NCBI GenBank assembly: GCA_003550325.1
Contig: QKWP01000053.1
Span: 149,298 to 213,297 of the forward strand
Direction of reading: 5' to 3'
Length of the DNA: 64,000 nucleotides
DNA from: Gigaspora rosea
Taxonomy: Eukaryota > Glomeromycota > Glomeromycetes > Diversisporales > Gigasporaceae
The stretch's first letter is position 1; every line of letters starts with the position of its first letter. The notes beneath the pieces are model-generated. The model searched no databases. It was not told where the DNA came from and saw only the letters and a list, made by a program, of their open reading frames with translations. Shown piece after piece: positions 44,171 to 54,220 of this stretch. A program made the translations under genes and the position numbers.

Positions 44171-45732
44171 ATGGAACCGAAATTCTTAGAAAAACTTTCA
44201 AATAATTATCTTGAACTTCTTGATGATAAGGAAGATTTTAATATCATTATTAACGTTGGCGAATCTCCAAACACTAGAACATTCCAAGCACATTCAGCGA
44301 TTTTAAAATCTAGATCCTTATATTTTCGTAATGAATTAGCAAATGTCGATAAAGACGAAAATTATATTAAAACGCTTGAATTAAAAAATGTTTCTATTCA
44401 ACAATTTGAAATTATTATCAAGTAAGTTATTTTATATCCGATATTTTTTTATCAATATTATGTTGTAAAAAAAAAATCTAAAAATATAATTAAACTTTTA
44501 TATAAAGATATGTTTATGGAGGAATAGTACCACTTGAAAATCATAATACGTCATTCATTTTTGAGCTTATGCTCACCGCTTACGAATTCCTTCTTGAAGA
44601 TTTAGCTAAATACCTTGAAACTCATTTAATTGAAGCAGAGGCTCATTGGCTTCGTTTAAACTTTACTCGTATTTATCGAAAAAGTTTTCAGAACAATAAA
44701 CTTCAAAAATTACAAAAATGGTGCAATGATATTGTAGCAAAATACCCTGATAAAATTTTTGAATCGGAAGATTTTGCCTCTCTTCAAGAAAATGCGTTAG
44801 TATCACTAATTAGTCGTGATGATTTACAAATGGAAGAAGTAAACATTTGGAATCGTGTTATTGAATGGGGAATCGCTCAAAATCCTGGCTTACTATCCGA
44901 TCCTGAAAGCTGGTCCCATGAAAATTTTCTAACTATAAAGACTACTTTAAAAAACTGTTTTCCTCACATTCGTTACTTCCAGATGTCTAGTGATGATATT
45001 GTTAATAATGTGGAACCATATCAACAAATTCTCGAAAAAAACCTTTGGAAAGACATAATAAAGAAATTTATGACAAACCAACCAATTTCTTCGAAAGTTC
45101 TTCCGCCTCGTATAATTTTTAAACCAAAGTTACCAACAAGGGTTGTGGAATTATTTTCAACAGTTATCAATGAAGCACATTTGGCAGAAATCGCTTCATG
45201 GATTGATAGGAAAGTCAATACATATGCAGTAACAAATAATCCATACGATTTTAAATTACTTCTTCGTGGAACTAGAGATGGCTTCTCTTCAGATTCATTT
45301 TGGAAACTATGTGATAAGGAAACACATCTTATTGTAGTTATAAAAGTTAAAGGTACCGATGAAATCCTTGGTGGCTATAATCCTGTCGGATGGGATAAAC
45401 CAATTGGAAATGAATCCTTTAAGAATTGCAAAGACAGCTTTATCTTTTCGTTGAAAAATGGTACTATTCAAAATTCTATTTTAAGTCATATAAAAGAGCC
45501 AGAAAAAGCAATTAATTGTGATAGTGACTATGGCCCAATTTTTGGTAGCTATGATTTAGGTATGTCGAATAAATCTAATCTAGGTGGTTGCTGGAGTTGT
45601 CAAAAGTCATATGAAAAACAAATTAGAGATGTATCGACATTTGATAATTATGGAAAATCTTATTTTTCAGTGGATGAATATGAAATATTCCAAATTAGTA
45701 AAAAGTCCCAAAATTTTACGATAATTAATTAA
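44171..45732 (+). CDS. BTB-BACK-TLDc domain protein, two exons
   Basis: Coding parts are 44171-44421 and 44508-45732, giving 491 residues. The 86-bp intron (GTAAGT ... TATAAAG) splits a lysine codon in phase 2; joining restores the BTB motif K-YVYGG. The BTB/POZ fold spans about 10-125 (FNIIINVGE, FQAHSAILKSRSLYFRNEL), BACK about 130-245 (LVSLISRDDLQMEEVNIWNR), and TLDc about 300-485 (WIDRKV, FKLLLRGTRDGFSSDSFWKL, GGYNPVGW, GGCWSCQKSYE). BTB-BACK proteins usually bind CUL3 and present substrates for ubiquitylation; TLDc domains are linked to oxidative-stress protection and V-ATPase regulation. This architecture is hugely expanded in Rhizophagus; which process this member serves is unknown. 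The length is normal for the family, the frame is intact, and the stop is TAA. Confidence 0.93.
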
Positions 45733-45918
45733 TTGAATAAATAGCTTTATCAATGTTATAAGAAATAATTTATTATAGATTATTATAATTTAAAATATAA
45801 TTCCTCCATTGTTATCTTTTAGAAATATTTATGTTTCGGAATCAGCTTAAGCTGATTTGAAAAATAAGAAATTTATGTATTAAATAACTAAGAATGAATA
45901 AAAAAGTATGCATCTTTT

Positions 45919-46500
45919 AACCACTAAAGTAGTAATACGGGCCGGCTCATCGGCCGGGCGGGCTGATTAAGATAAGTTAGGATTTTAAATCAATAAACTA
46001 ATCCAAATTAATCTTTCTTGGTTTTCTTGGTTCAATGGGCCGAATAGAAAGCTGGCTAATTATTTTTACTTCTCGGGCCGCTACTTTTAACCGCTAAAGT
46101 AGTAATACGGGCTGATCCCGGCTCATCGGCCGGGCGGGCCGAATAAGATAAGTTAGGAGTTTAAATCAATAAACTAATCCAAATTACAGCTGTTTTCATA
46201 ATTTCTGGACCACCTAAAAATTTTTTCGTTTCCCGAAACCTCTTCGATCCCGTTCTAAGAATCACCTACCTTTTCGGAAACTATTTCGCTGTGCTTGTAA
46301 CTTCGATACGGAGACAGCGAAGTAGTTTCCGAAAAGGTAGGTGATTCTTAGAACGGGATCAAAGAGGTTTCGGGAAACGAAAAAATTTTTAGGTGGTCCA
46401 GAAATTATGAAAACAGCTGTAATCTTTCTTGGTTAAATGGACCGAATAGGAGGCTGGCTAATTATTTTTACTTCTCGTCGGGCCGCTAAATAATTTTTAA
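45919..46500. repeat. 170-bp tandem duplication, second copy split by a hairpin element
   Basis: CTAAAGTAGTAATACGGGC, CTCATCGGCCGGGCGGGC, AAATCAATAAACTAATCCAA, CTGGCTAATTATTTTTACTT recur at 45924 and 46094 in the same order. The first copy reads AATCCAAATTAATCTTTC without interruption; the second is interrupted at that TTA by 46187-46419. Confidence 0.9.
46187..46419. mobile_element. 233-bp hairpin element, CAGCTG tips, TA target duplication
   Basis: CAGCTGTTTTCATAATTTCT GGACCACC on the left is the inverse of the right end. Pairing is nearly perfect over 110 bases to a short centre near 46305. The empty site in the neighbouring tandem copy (AAATTAATC) proves the insertion and shows a TA duplication. 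A sister with the same CAGCTG tips lies at 48522. Confidence 0.93.
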
Positions 46501-46860
46501 GGACTTAATTCCGCAGTTTACTTAAGGCCGTTAGAAGTTGATTCTTCGGTTAACATCACTTTTCCAGGACTCCCGGGAGGGGGTTAAAATGAAACGAACA
46601 TATGAAACGAACATATAAAAATGAACAAAGATGGGCCAGTTTCATTGATTGATATAAATCAGGTGACTGACGATAGTCATCCAGCGTTTTGATTGGCCGT
46701 TCGTTTTCGGGGGGAGGTGGGGGAGACTTCAGCTGGGGGTGATGTTAACCGAAAAATTAACTTAAAACGGCCTAACAGCTGATAATTACCAAATGAGAGA
46801 TAACTGATGTAAGTTACTAGAACTTTTTTGGTAAGTTGTCGAAATAGGTTGAATTAATAA
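46501..46860. other. Intergenic, less AT-rich
   Basis: No gene. AGTTGATTCTTCGGTTAACA (46534) and the inverse of GATGTTAACCGAAAAATTAA (46741) form an inverted pair with AAGGCCGTTA/TAAAACGGCC outside it, suggesting a ~250-bp MITE at about 46524-46774. Confidence 0.45.
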
Positions 46861-47083
46861 GGCACGAAAAATTAATCAATTGGCTTTCATAACCCGGCCG
46901 GGTCAAATTTGGAAACCTCAAAAAAAAAATTTTTTTTTATATGTTTTAATAATCGGATTTTAAGACAAATTTTATATAAATTTCATAAAATTTCATATAT
47001 GAAATCTAAAAAAAAAAGCCGGCCGGCCGGGTCAGTTAAAAAGATACAAGTTATGAAACCCAGGTAATTAGATTTGTATGGCC
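46861..47083. mobile_element. 223-bp PIF/Harbinger-like MITE, TAA target duplication
   Basis: Begins GGCACGAAAAATTAATC and ends, inverted, GGCCATACAAATCTAATTAC; TAA flanks both ends (46858-46860, 47084-47086). Inner inverted CATAACCCGGCCGGGTC-type arms surround an AT-rich middle. TTA/TAA targets with GGC-type tips are typical of PIF/Harbinger (Tourist-like) elements. Confidence 0.75.
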
Positions 47084-47489
47084 TAATGTATTCGGCCAGA
47101 ATTAAGTCAGAATCAAAGATAGAGTAATATCGGAAAATTTCGGGATGGTAGACAGACAACCAACATAACCCGCGGGCATGGTTGTCGAGTATTTTTTTGC
47201 GGTATGAATTTGTTCAACCGAAATTACCGTTAGGAGATCATATTATAGGAGTGTTTGGTGATTTTGGATCGACTAAAAGTTTTTTAATAATATGGTCGGC
47301 CCGGTTGACCGGTCCGTGTAATTTTTTCGGCCAGGTCGGCCCAAGAGTTGGGGATCACTACGTTAAGGTAAAAATTCCGAGAATTTATGCTTAATTGTAT
47401 CAAGAACATAATATTATTTAATTGAATCGTCGCGATAAAGCCACGCAAAGTTAATTTTTCGTTTGGTGCTTCAAAATTCCGGTCGGCGG

Positions 47490-48290
47490 CCCTATAAGAA
47501 AAGTGGTCCGGGATTGCACGGAAAACAATGTATAGGCACGTGGTCGAGTGGCACGTGCCTGCAAATGTGTAAAATCTTGCAAGGAATCTTTTTCCTTAAG
47601 ATATCCAGAGAGGTTTACTTGCGAGTTTTTGAGATATTACAATTTTTTTTAAAAAAATCGGTTGTGATCCTTCGCTCTTATTGTACTCCGAGAAACGAGC
47701 CAGCATGTTTCACTTTTAGCGCGTGCCATTCCGTGAAATGAAAACATGCCGTGAATATGCTCGCCATCTGATGCGTGCCATTCCGTGTGACGTAATATAA
47801 CGTGCCACCCGCTACCGCATTTTACTTATTTGCGCGGGTAACACAAAATAAAAAAGGGAATCCGATTTTGTAAATAATCTAAGTACGCGAGATAAAAATT
47901 TAGGGTTAGGGCCTTAACGTTAGAGGCTATAGGTTAGAGTGATGCTTAATATAAGTAAAATTCCATTCCCGTCATTTTTAATTAGTGCACCAAGATCGAT
48001 TTAAACATTAATTTTTGCGTATTTTCGCTTTTTTCTTCTTTTACGCGTGTTCGAATTCTTCGTTGGGCTGATCCGGAATAGTCAAAATTTGCACTCTCCG
48101 ATTGGCTATTTCCTCTCCAGGAGCTTGTATTACCCGCGCAAATAAGTAGATGCCCCATTACCGTAGTGTCCGTGTCATTTTTAATCGTGCCATTCCGTAA
48201 AACGTGAATATGCGTACCACATGATCCGTACTATCCCGTGCATATACTCTGTTTTCCCGTGCCATACCCCGAACCACTTTTCTTATAGGG
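47490..48290. mobile_element. 801-bp TIR element with 3-bp CGG target duplication
   Basis: Tips CCCTATAAGAAAAGTGGTCC and, inverted, CCCTATAAGAAAAGTGGTTC. The uninterrupted sister sequence (GGTCAGCGGGTCGG at 52484) shows insertion at CGG with that triplet duplicated (47487-47489, 48291-48293). Inside, CGTGCCATTCCGTGAAA and CGTGCCATTCCGT words repeat near both ends. A 3-bp target fits CACTA/EnSpm or PIF elements, but the tips match neither well, so it is left unassigned. Confidence 0.8.
47817..48153. mobile_element. 337-bp MULE-like MITE nested at third level
   Basis: The left end GCATTTTACTTATTTGCGCG GGTAA pairs with the right end (inverse GGCATCTACTTATTTGCGCG GGTAA). Flanks CCCGCTACC and CCCATTACC agree at 7 of 9, a MULE-sized duplication. 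The core has TTTAGGGTTAGGGCCTTAAC. It sits inside 47490-48290, itself inside 47440-48800. Confidence 0.7.
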
Positions 48291-48521
48291 CGGGTCGGAT
48301 TTTTTTTTTAAAAAAAGAAATTAACTTTGGTGACCTAAATTAATTTATGTTCACATCTAAGGTCACGCAAAGTTAATCTCGGTTTGCATAACATGGAATC
48401 AGAAAAATTTTTTTTTTATCGGACCTATCGGGTAATTCCGGGAAAGTAAGGTCATCATCGGTGGAACCGGAGAAAAAAATTAAATATAAAAAAATGGAAT
48501 AATTGGCACGATAGGAATTTA

Positions 48522-48728
48522 CAGCTGATTTGAAAATTAGTGGGATACTTGAAAATTTTTCTCGTTTTTGAACCCTTTCGGTTTAATCATCTACTTTTCG
48601 GAGATCGCATCGCCATTATCAGACCGAAGTTCTGATTTCCGAAGAGTTAGATGTTTCATATGACGAAACCGATAGGTTTCAAAAACAAGAAAAATTTTCA
48701 AGTGTCCCACTAATTTTCAAATCAGCTG
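48522..48728. mobile_element. 207-bp hairpin element, CAGCTG tips, TA target duplication
   Basis: CAGCTGATTTGAAAATTAGT GGGA is the inverse of the right end, and pairing continues through CTTGAAAATTTTTC and GTTTTTGAA. TA lies on both sides (48520-48521, 48729-48730). The empty site is preserved in the sister at 52757 (ATAGGAATTTAAAAAAA). Same family as 46187. Confidence 0.92.
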
Positions 48729-48800
48729 TAAAAAAAAAAAAAAAAACTTTTTTTGGAAAAATTGGGTCGGCGGGTTATGCAAAACGAAAAATAAATTATC

Positions 48801-49524
48801 TTTTGGAATTATAATGAAGGTGACTATACGCGCAAATCGCATTTCGAATATATATTGCTTCTTTTATTTATAGGATAATTTTTAGCAAAGACCCCACATG
48901 CAAGAACTATTAATGATGATATTAATTGATATTTATAATAAGTTGCAGTTTTCGGCAGGCATTCTGACTGGGCCGGTATAAAGATTTTGGAGATAAGGCC
49001 GGTGTCAAATAAATTTTCTCTATGACAAAAAGGTAATGGTGGTAAAGATATATATCGATAAGGTTTGCTTTAATTTCTGTTGACTATCACTGCTACAAAT
49101 ATAATTTAAAATTAAATAAGTAACTAGCCAGTAACTTCTATTTCCTGTACCCACGAGCTTTATAGAAACCGTAAAATAATAAATTATATTCTAAATAAAA
49201 TATAACATTAAATGTTTGATGCGTTCTGTGAATTAGTCGTCATGATGAAGATTTATAATAAGACAAAAAAACTATTCTTAGGTTAATACGTTTAAATTAT
49301 AGTAGCTTCACTTATGCTGCAGTATTAATCACTTACGAGAGTTAACAAAGGTAGTACCTCGATCCTATTCTTTAATTAAAGGCCATTCAAATCGAATCTG
49401 AATACTACTTTGTATATAACTTGAATCGGGACGAATCTGGATTCAATTATTCAATCCGTATTCTATATGAATCGGTTGGCAAACGGCCAACGGCCAATTG
49501 GCTAATATTTAAATTTCGGTCAAA
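48801..49524. other. Intergenic up to the assembly gap
   Basis: No gene recognised. TTGGCAAACGGCCAACGGCC is a small tandem repeat at 49473. Confidence 0.45.
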
Positions 49525-50316
49525 NNNNNNNNNNNNNNNNNNNNNNNNNNNNNNNNNNNNNNNNNNNNNNNNNNNNNNNNNNNNNNNNNNNNNNNNNNNN
49601 NNNNNNNNNNNNNNNNNNNNNNNNNNNNNNNNNNNNNNNNNNNNNNNNNNNNNNNNNNNNNNNNNNNNNNNNNNNNNNNNNNNNNNNNNNNNNNNNNNNN
49701 NNNNNNNNNNNNNNNNNNNNNNNNNNNNNNNNNNNNNNNNNNNNNNNNNNNNNNNNNNNNNNNNNNNNNNNNNNNNNNNNNNNNNNNNNNNNNNNNNNNN
49801 NNNNNNNNNNNNNNNNNNNNNNNNNNNNNNNNNNNNNNNNNNNNNNNNNNNNNNNNNNNNNNNNNNNNNNNNNNNNNNNNNNNNNNNNNNNNNNNNNNNN
49901 NNNNNNNNNNNNNNNNNNNNNNNNNNNNNNNNNNNNNNNNNNNNNNNNNNNNNNNNNNNNNNNNNNNNNNNNNNNNNNNNNNNNNNNNNNNNNNNNNNNN
50001 NNNNNNNNNNNNNNNNNNNNNNNNNNNNNNNNNNNNNNNNNNNNNNNNNNNNNNNNNNNNNNNNNNNNNNNNNNNNNNNNNNNNNNNNNNNNNNNNNNNN
50101 NNNNNNNNNNNNNNNNNNNNNNNNNNNNNNNNNNNNNNNNNNNNNNNNNNNNNNNNNNNNNNNNNNNNNNNNNNNNNNNNNNNNNNNNNNNNNNNNNNNN
50201 NNNNNNNNNNNNNNNNNNNNNNNNNNNNNNNNNNNNNNNNNNNNNNNNNNNNNNNNNNNNNNNNNNNNNNNNNNNNNNNNNNNNNNNNNNNNNNNNNNNN
50301 NNNNNNNNNNNNNNNN
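49525..50316. other. Assembly gap (792 N)
   Basis: All bases are N; frames running through it are meaningless. Repeats on the right side suggest the gap hides repetitive DNA. Confidence 0.99.
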
Positions 50317-51505
50317 ATATAAAAACACCATGAATTTTTTTCCTAATTCGTAATGGTAGATTTTACCAAAAAAGAGGATTCATGGTAAACGTTTTGTCGA
50401 TTATCGATCATGAATCTAACAGGGGAATACTCTAATAAAAAATAAATAAATCTTAACCAAATTTGTATTATTTATATTACTGTTATATAAGAACACCGCA
50501 TATTTTTCGAATATAGTAAAACATTCAGTTTGTTCTGTTCTATACGTTAAAAATTTATTATATTTGGTTCTACAGCGATCTTTATGTACATCGTACATAC
50601 TGATTGCAATGGGCATATATGCTAAGACACAGTGGCGTAGCTATCCGAAAATATTTTGCATCAGTATATATGTTACGTCAAATTGCATTTATTCTAAGCC
50701 ATATTATTAGTTAGTTAGCGATGATTATGTAAAAATAAAAAACTTTTTTTTTATTTATCAAAAAAAGAAAAAAAGCATACACTTTATTACTGACACGTAT
50801 TGGAGTTACATTTGTCTAAGCCATTATAGTGGCAGTTGTCTTAAAATACCTTTTTTTTAAAATAAAAGGGAAAAAAAGTATATACAATATTAGCGGCATT
50901 TATCCTTAACCATAATAGTGCGGTTATTCGAAAATCTTATTTTTTTTTAATTTAATTAAAGAAAAAAAAAAGTGGCATTTATTTTGAAATTTCCAAAAAA
51001 AAAAAATAGTATAAGCCAAAATAATGTGGCTTTTACCGAAAAAAAATAGTATAAGCCAAAATAATGTGGCTTTTACCGAAAAAAAAGCCAAAATAATGTG
51101 GCTTTTACCGAAAAAAAAAAGCCAAAATAATGTGGCTGCTTATCCGAAAAGAAAAGCTATATATTTAACTCAAATTCGTAAGGCGGGTGGGTGGGGATAC
51201 TCTAGAGTAATTTATACATGATAAAGAGTATCGAATTTTGATAAAGAGTATAGTAATAGAGTATATAAAAACACCACGAATGTTTTTCCTAATTCGTAAT
51301 GGTAGATCTTACCAAAAAAGAGTATTCATGGCAAATGTTTTGTCGATTATGGATCATGAACCTAACAGGGGAATATTCTAATAGAAACATAAATAAAAAA
51401 AATCTTGACCAAATTTGTATTATTTATATTACTGTATATGAGAACACCGCATATTCAAATATAGTAAAACATTCGGTTTGTTCTGTACTATACGTTAACG
51501 TCAAG
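50317..51505. repeat. Direct duplication flanking a minisatellite, adjacent to the gap
   Basis: 50317-50545 and 51258-51505 are about 90% alike over ~225 bases (ATATAAAAACACCA(T/C)GAAT, CCTAATTCGTAATGGTAGAT, GAACACCGCATATT, AAACATTC(A/G)GTTTGTTCTG), offset by about 940 bases. Between them 51013-51150 is a minisatellite of GCCAAAATAATGTGGCTTTT ACCGAAAA in four copies, whose ends AAGCCA and TGGCTT are complementary. Confidence 0.85.
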
Positions 51506-52426
51506 TTTGAATCATAATAATAATGGTAAGTTTTGAAATTAATAATCAATTAGACATATTATCTAGTCGTTGTTTATAAATTCACTAGTCAATTAGGTGT
51601 CCTGATTAATGTTTTTTTTTTCACTGATTAAAGTACTAATTATAAGTCAGTAAACCACCGTCATATATCATCATAAAATATGAAGAATAATACCTTTATT
51701 TCTCACTATGGGATAGATCACCGGTCATAAGAGGGCCCGAAAGGCCCCGTTTATAACCGGAGGGATTTACTCTATTTGCATAATACACACACACTTTCTC
51801 ACTATATGCGCATTTCACATGCATTTTTCCAACTATTTGATCGATCTAATATAATTTATGTAACATTAAAAAATCTTTAGAAAATTCTGAAATTATCTGA
51901 TTTTTTGTCAGAAAACCGACTCCGTTCTGAACTTTTAAAGGATTTATACGTTTTTTATACCAGAAACATAGTTAGCTTGCATAACAGAGTGTATGGTTAA
52001 TCGCCATATGAGATGATGTATACAAAAGCTTGCATTTGATTGGGCGTTAAACATCTATGATTTCACATGGTAATGTTCTGTGCTAGTATATCATACGTAT
52101 ATGTCGCACCTGCCACAGATCATAAAATCAGGTGTAACGTAAAATCAAACCAATTAAAATAACTGTTTTTCCGAATTGATATTCGTGTTATTTTGTGATA
52201 GCACATATCATATGATGGAGGTGATAATGTTCCGTAAATTTACGTTGATTCTGAATTGACATATTTTTCAATTTTCACCGATCGTGAAATGACCTGGGTT
52301 TACTAATTTCTACAATTGGTTGAATGCAAATCTCATTTTTCATTGGTAAATCACTGATCGGGTGGCTAATAATGTGGTCATCGAAATATTGCTTTGTGAT
52401 TGTTTGTAATAATTACATATTTATTA
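51506..52426. other. Intergenic with MITE-end fragments
   Basis: 51725-51772 (CACCGGTCATAAGAGGGCCC, GAAAGGCCCCGTTTATAACC) resembles a pogo-like tip also seen at 57145. 52100-52170 (GATCATAAAATCAGGTGTAA CG) is a left-end fragment of the GGTGTAATG family. No gene. Confidence 0.45.
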
Positions 52427-52495
52427 GGCCACGCAAAGTTAATTTTTCGGTTTGGTTTTCATAACCTGGTGTTTCAAAATTCCGGTCAGCGGGTC

Positions 52496-52573
<78 letters not shown>

Positions 52574-52831
52574 ATTATTTAGCGTGGCATAAATTAACTC
52601 ATGTTCACATCTAAGGTCACGCAAAGTTAATTCTCGTTTGAATCAAAAAAATTTTTTTATCGGACCTATCGGGTAATTCCGGAAAATTAAGTTCATCCAT
52701 CGGATGACACCGGAGAAAAAAATTAAATGGCAAAAATGGGATAATTGGCACAATAGGAATTTAAAAAAATTGTTTTTTGGAAAAGTTGGGTCGTCAGGTT
52801 ATGCAAAACGAAAAATTAACATTATGTGGCC
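52427..52831. mobile_element. 405-bp PIF/Harbinger-like MITE, TTA target duplication
   Basis: Tips GGCCACGCAAAGTTAATTTT TCG and, inverted, GGCCACATAATGTTAATTTT TCG, flanked by TTA (52424-52426, 52832-52834). An inner GGTCACGCAAAGTTAATTCT copy lies at 52613. 52498-52574 is T56 followed by A21, a homopolymer expansion of a much shorter T/A run in the sister at 47440. It supplies the empty sites for both insertions in that sister. Confidence 0.9.
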
Positions 52832-53712
52832 TTATATGATGTTGTCTTTTATGCTTTTAAAAAACCTAGAGATTGAATTATCCAATTTTTAAACTTAAAT
52901 TTGTACTTACAGGTTTAATTGATATCAAGATTGCTTTTTTCTTTTTAGGGAATTGATATTTCTCCCTTACTATCGTTTTTTGACAATGAAATTTCAAGAT
53001 CAATATAAATGCAAAAAATTTTTTATTCATTAACTGTTAATCGTTTGACTGTTAACTTCAGCTAGCATTAAGATGATTTTGGCCATGACTCAACGCATTT
53101 AGCCCAGACTATAGTTGTTAGACGAAACCTCGAGATTTCGCGCAACCTAGTTTCGTCTTTTGTCTACTAAAATTTCAAATGACAAAATGACAAACTGACG
53201 AAACTGCAAAGGGTGACAAAATAATGAAAGATGAAGAAAAAGATTATATAATAAATAAGCGACAGCAATATAATAAACTACTGGTAATGATTGCGCATTT
53301 TATCAATGAAGATAATAATAATTATTATATTAACAATTACATTGATATTTGAATTGGTCTTTTTTGATGATATTTATAAAGGTACAGTATTTGGCAACTT
53401 TATAACATCCGAAGCTTTATTTAGATATGGATAAAGTATTTGAAAAAATTAAAGTTATATAAGTCGTAAAATTTTTCTCGGTTGGCTCAAATTTTTTCTG
53501 GTTACACAAAATGATTAATTCTGATTGGTTGAATCTATGTTGTTTCTGATTGGTCGATCACCTGATTTCATATGATCACAACGTTAAAAATGATCTACGT
53601 TTACCCTACCCTCAGATTTAGTTTTTTTTTTTAGTATTATTTAAGTACACAATAAAAAGTTGTTTATTATTTTTTTTGACAATGGAATAGATTCTGCTGT
53701 ATTTATTTGTGG
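52832..53712. other. Intergenic; AAATGACAAAATGAC and CGAAAC words at 53120-53225
   Basis: 53125-53160 carries CGAAACCTCGAGATTTCG and CCTAGTTTCGTC, akin to the word array at the right edge of the window. No target duplication and no gene. Confidence 0.45.
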
Positions 53713-54220
53713 CAGTGTTAGCATTTGGACTATGTCCAATAAAATTTTATTTGGACATGACAAATATAAACATGAACTAATCCAAATAATTCCATGTCCA
53801 TATTTTTCTTGGTTGTAATTTTCAGAATATTTTGGACTTTAAACCAAGTTTTAGCTCAATTCAGTTTTATTTTCAGAATATTTCAAAGCTGTAGCTCGAT
53901 AAGAAACTACCTTATGGCCTTTTGCACGTTTAATATAGATATATTGACTAATTTTGATTGGAAAAAAATTACACTAGCAAAAGGTTAGCCCAATTGACTG
54001 GTCTGAGCTTTTTTAGAATCGACCCTGCCCCACAATTTTTTCATTGATCTGTATCACTAGAAAAAAGAATTTATACTAGTCAAAATTGCATTTTTAAATA
54101 TAACTTATTATATAAATTATATAATATATATATTAAATTTATATAATAGACTTGACCAATTTGACCAATTTGACCAATTGACCAATTTGAACAGCAAATT
54201 CACTAATTTGCCCAACACTG
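53713..54220. mobile_element. hAT-like ends (CAGTGTT tips), probably chimeric
   Basis: Left tip CAGTGTTAGCATTTGGACTA with TTGGACAT words; right tip inverted CAGTGTTGGGCAAATTAG with TTGACCAAT words (54150-54190). The words differ and the flanks (ATTTGTGG, ACAAGATA) do not match, so two different elements may have been joined. Confidence 0.5.

Larger units (their letters stand above)
47440..48800. mobile_element. PIF/Harbinger-like MITE copy carrying two insertions
   Basis: Left end GCCACGCAAAGTTAATTTTT CG, then CAAAATTCCGGTCGGCGG, matches 52427-52500. The interior (ATCGGACCTATCGGGTAATT CCGG, AATTGGCAC, ATAGGAATTTA) and the inner right end (GGGTTATGCAAAACGAAAAA) match 52590-52815. Relative to the 405-bp sister it contains extra blocks at 47490-48290 and 48522-48728. 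The outermost right tip has diverged. Confidence 0.85.

Noticed and set aside
47182-47741. Two frames of 70-92 residues
   Set aside because: They fall in or across MITE boundaries; no conserved motif.
49421-50353. Long frames on both strands
   Set aside because: Almost entirely N from the assembly gap.
52439-52624. Poly-lysine frame
   Set aside because: Translation of the T56-A21 run inside a MITE.
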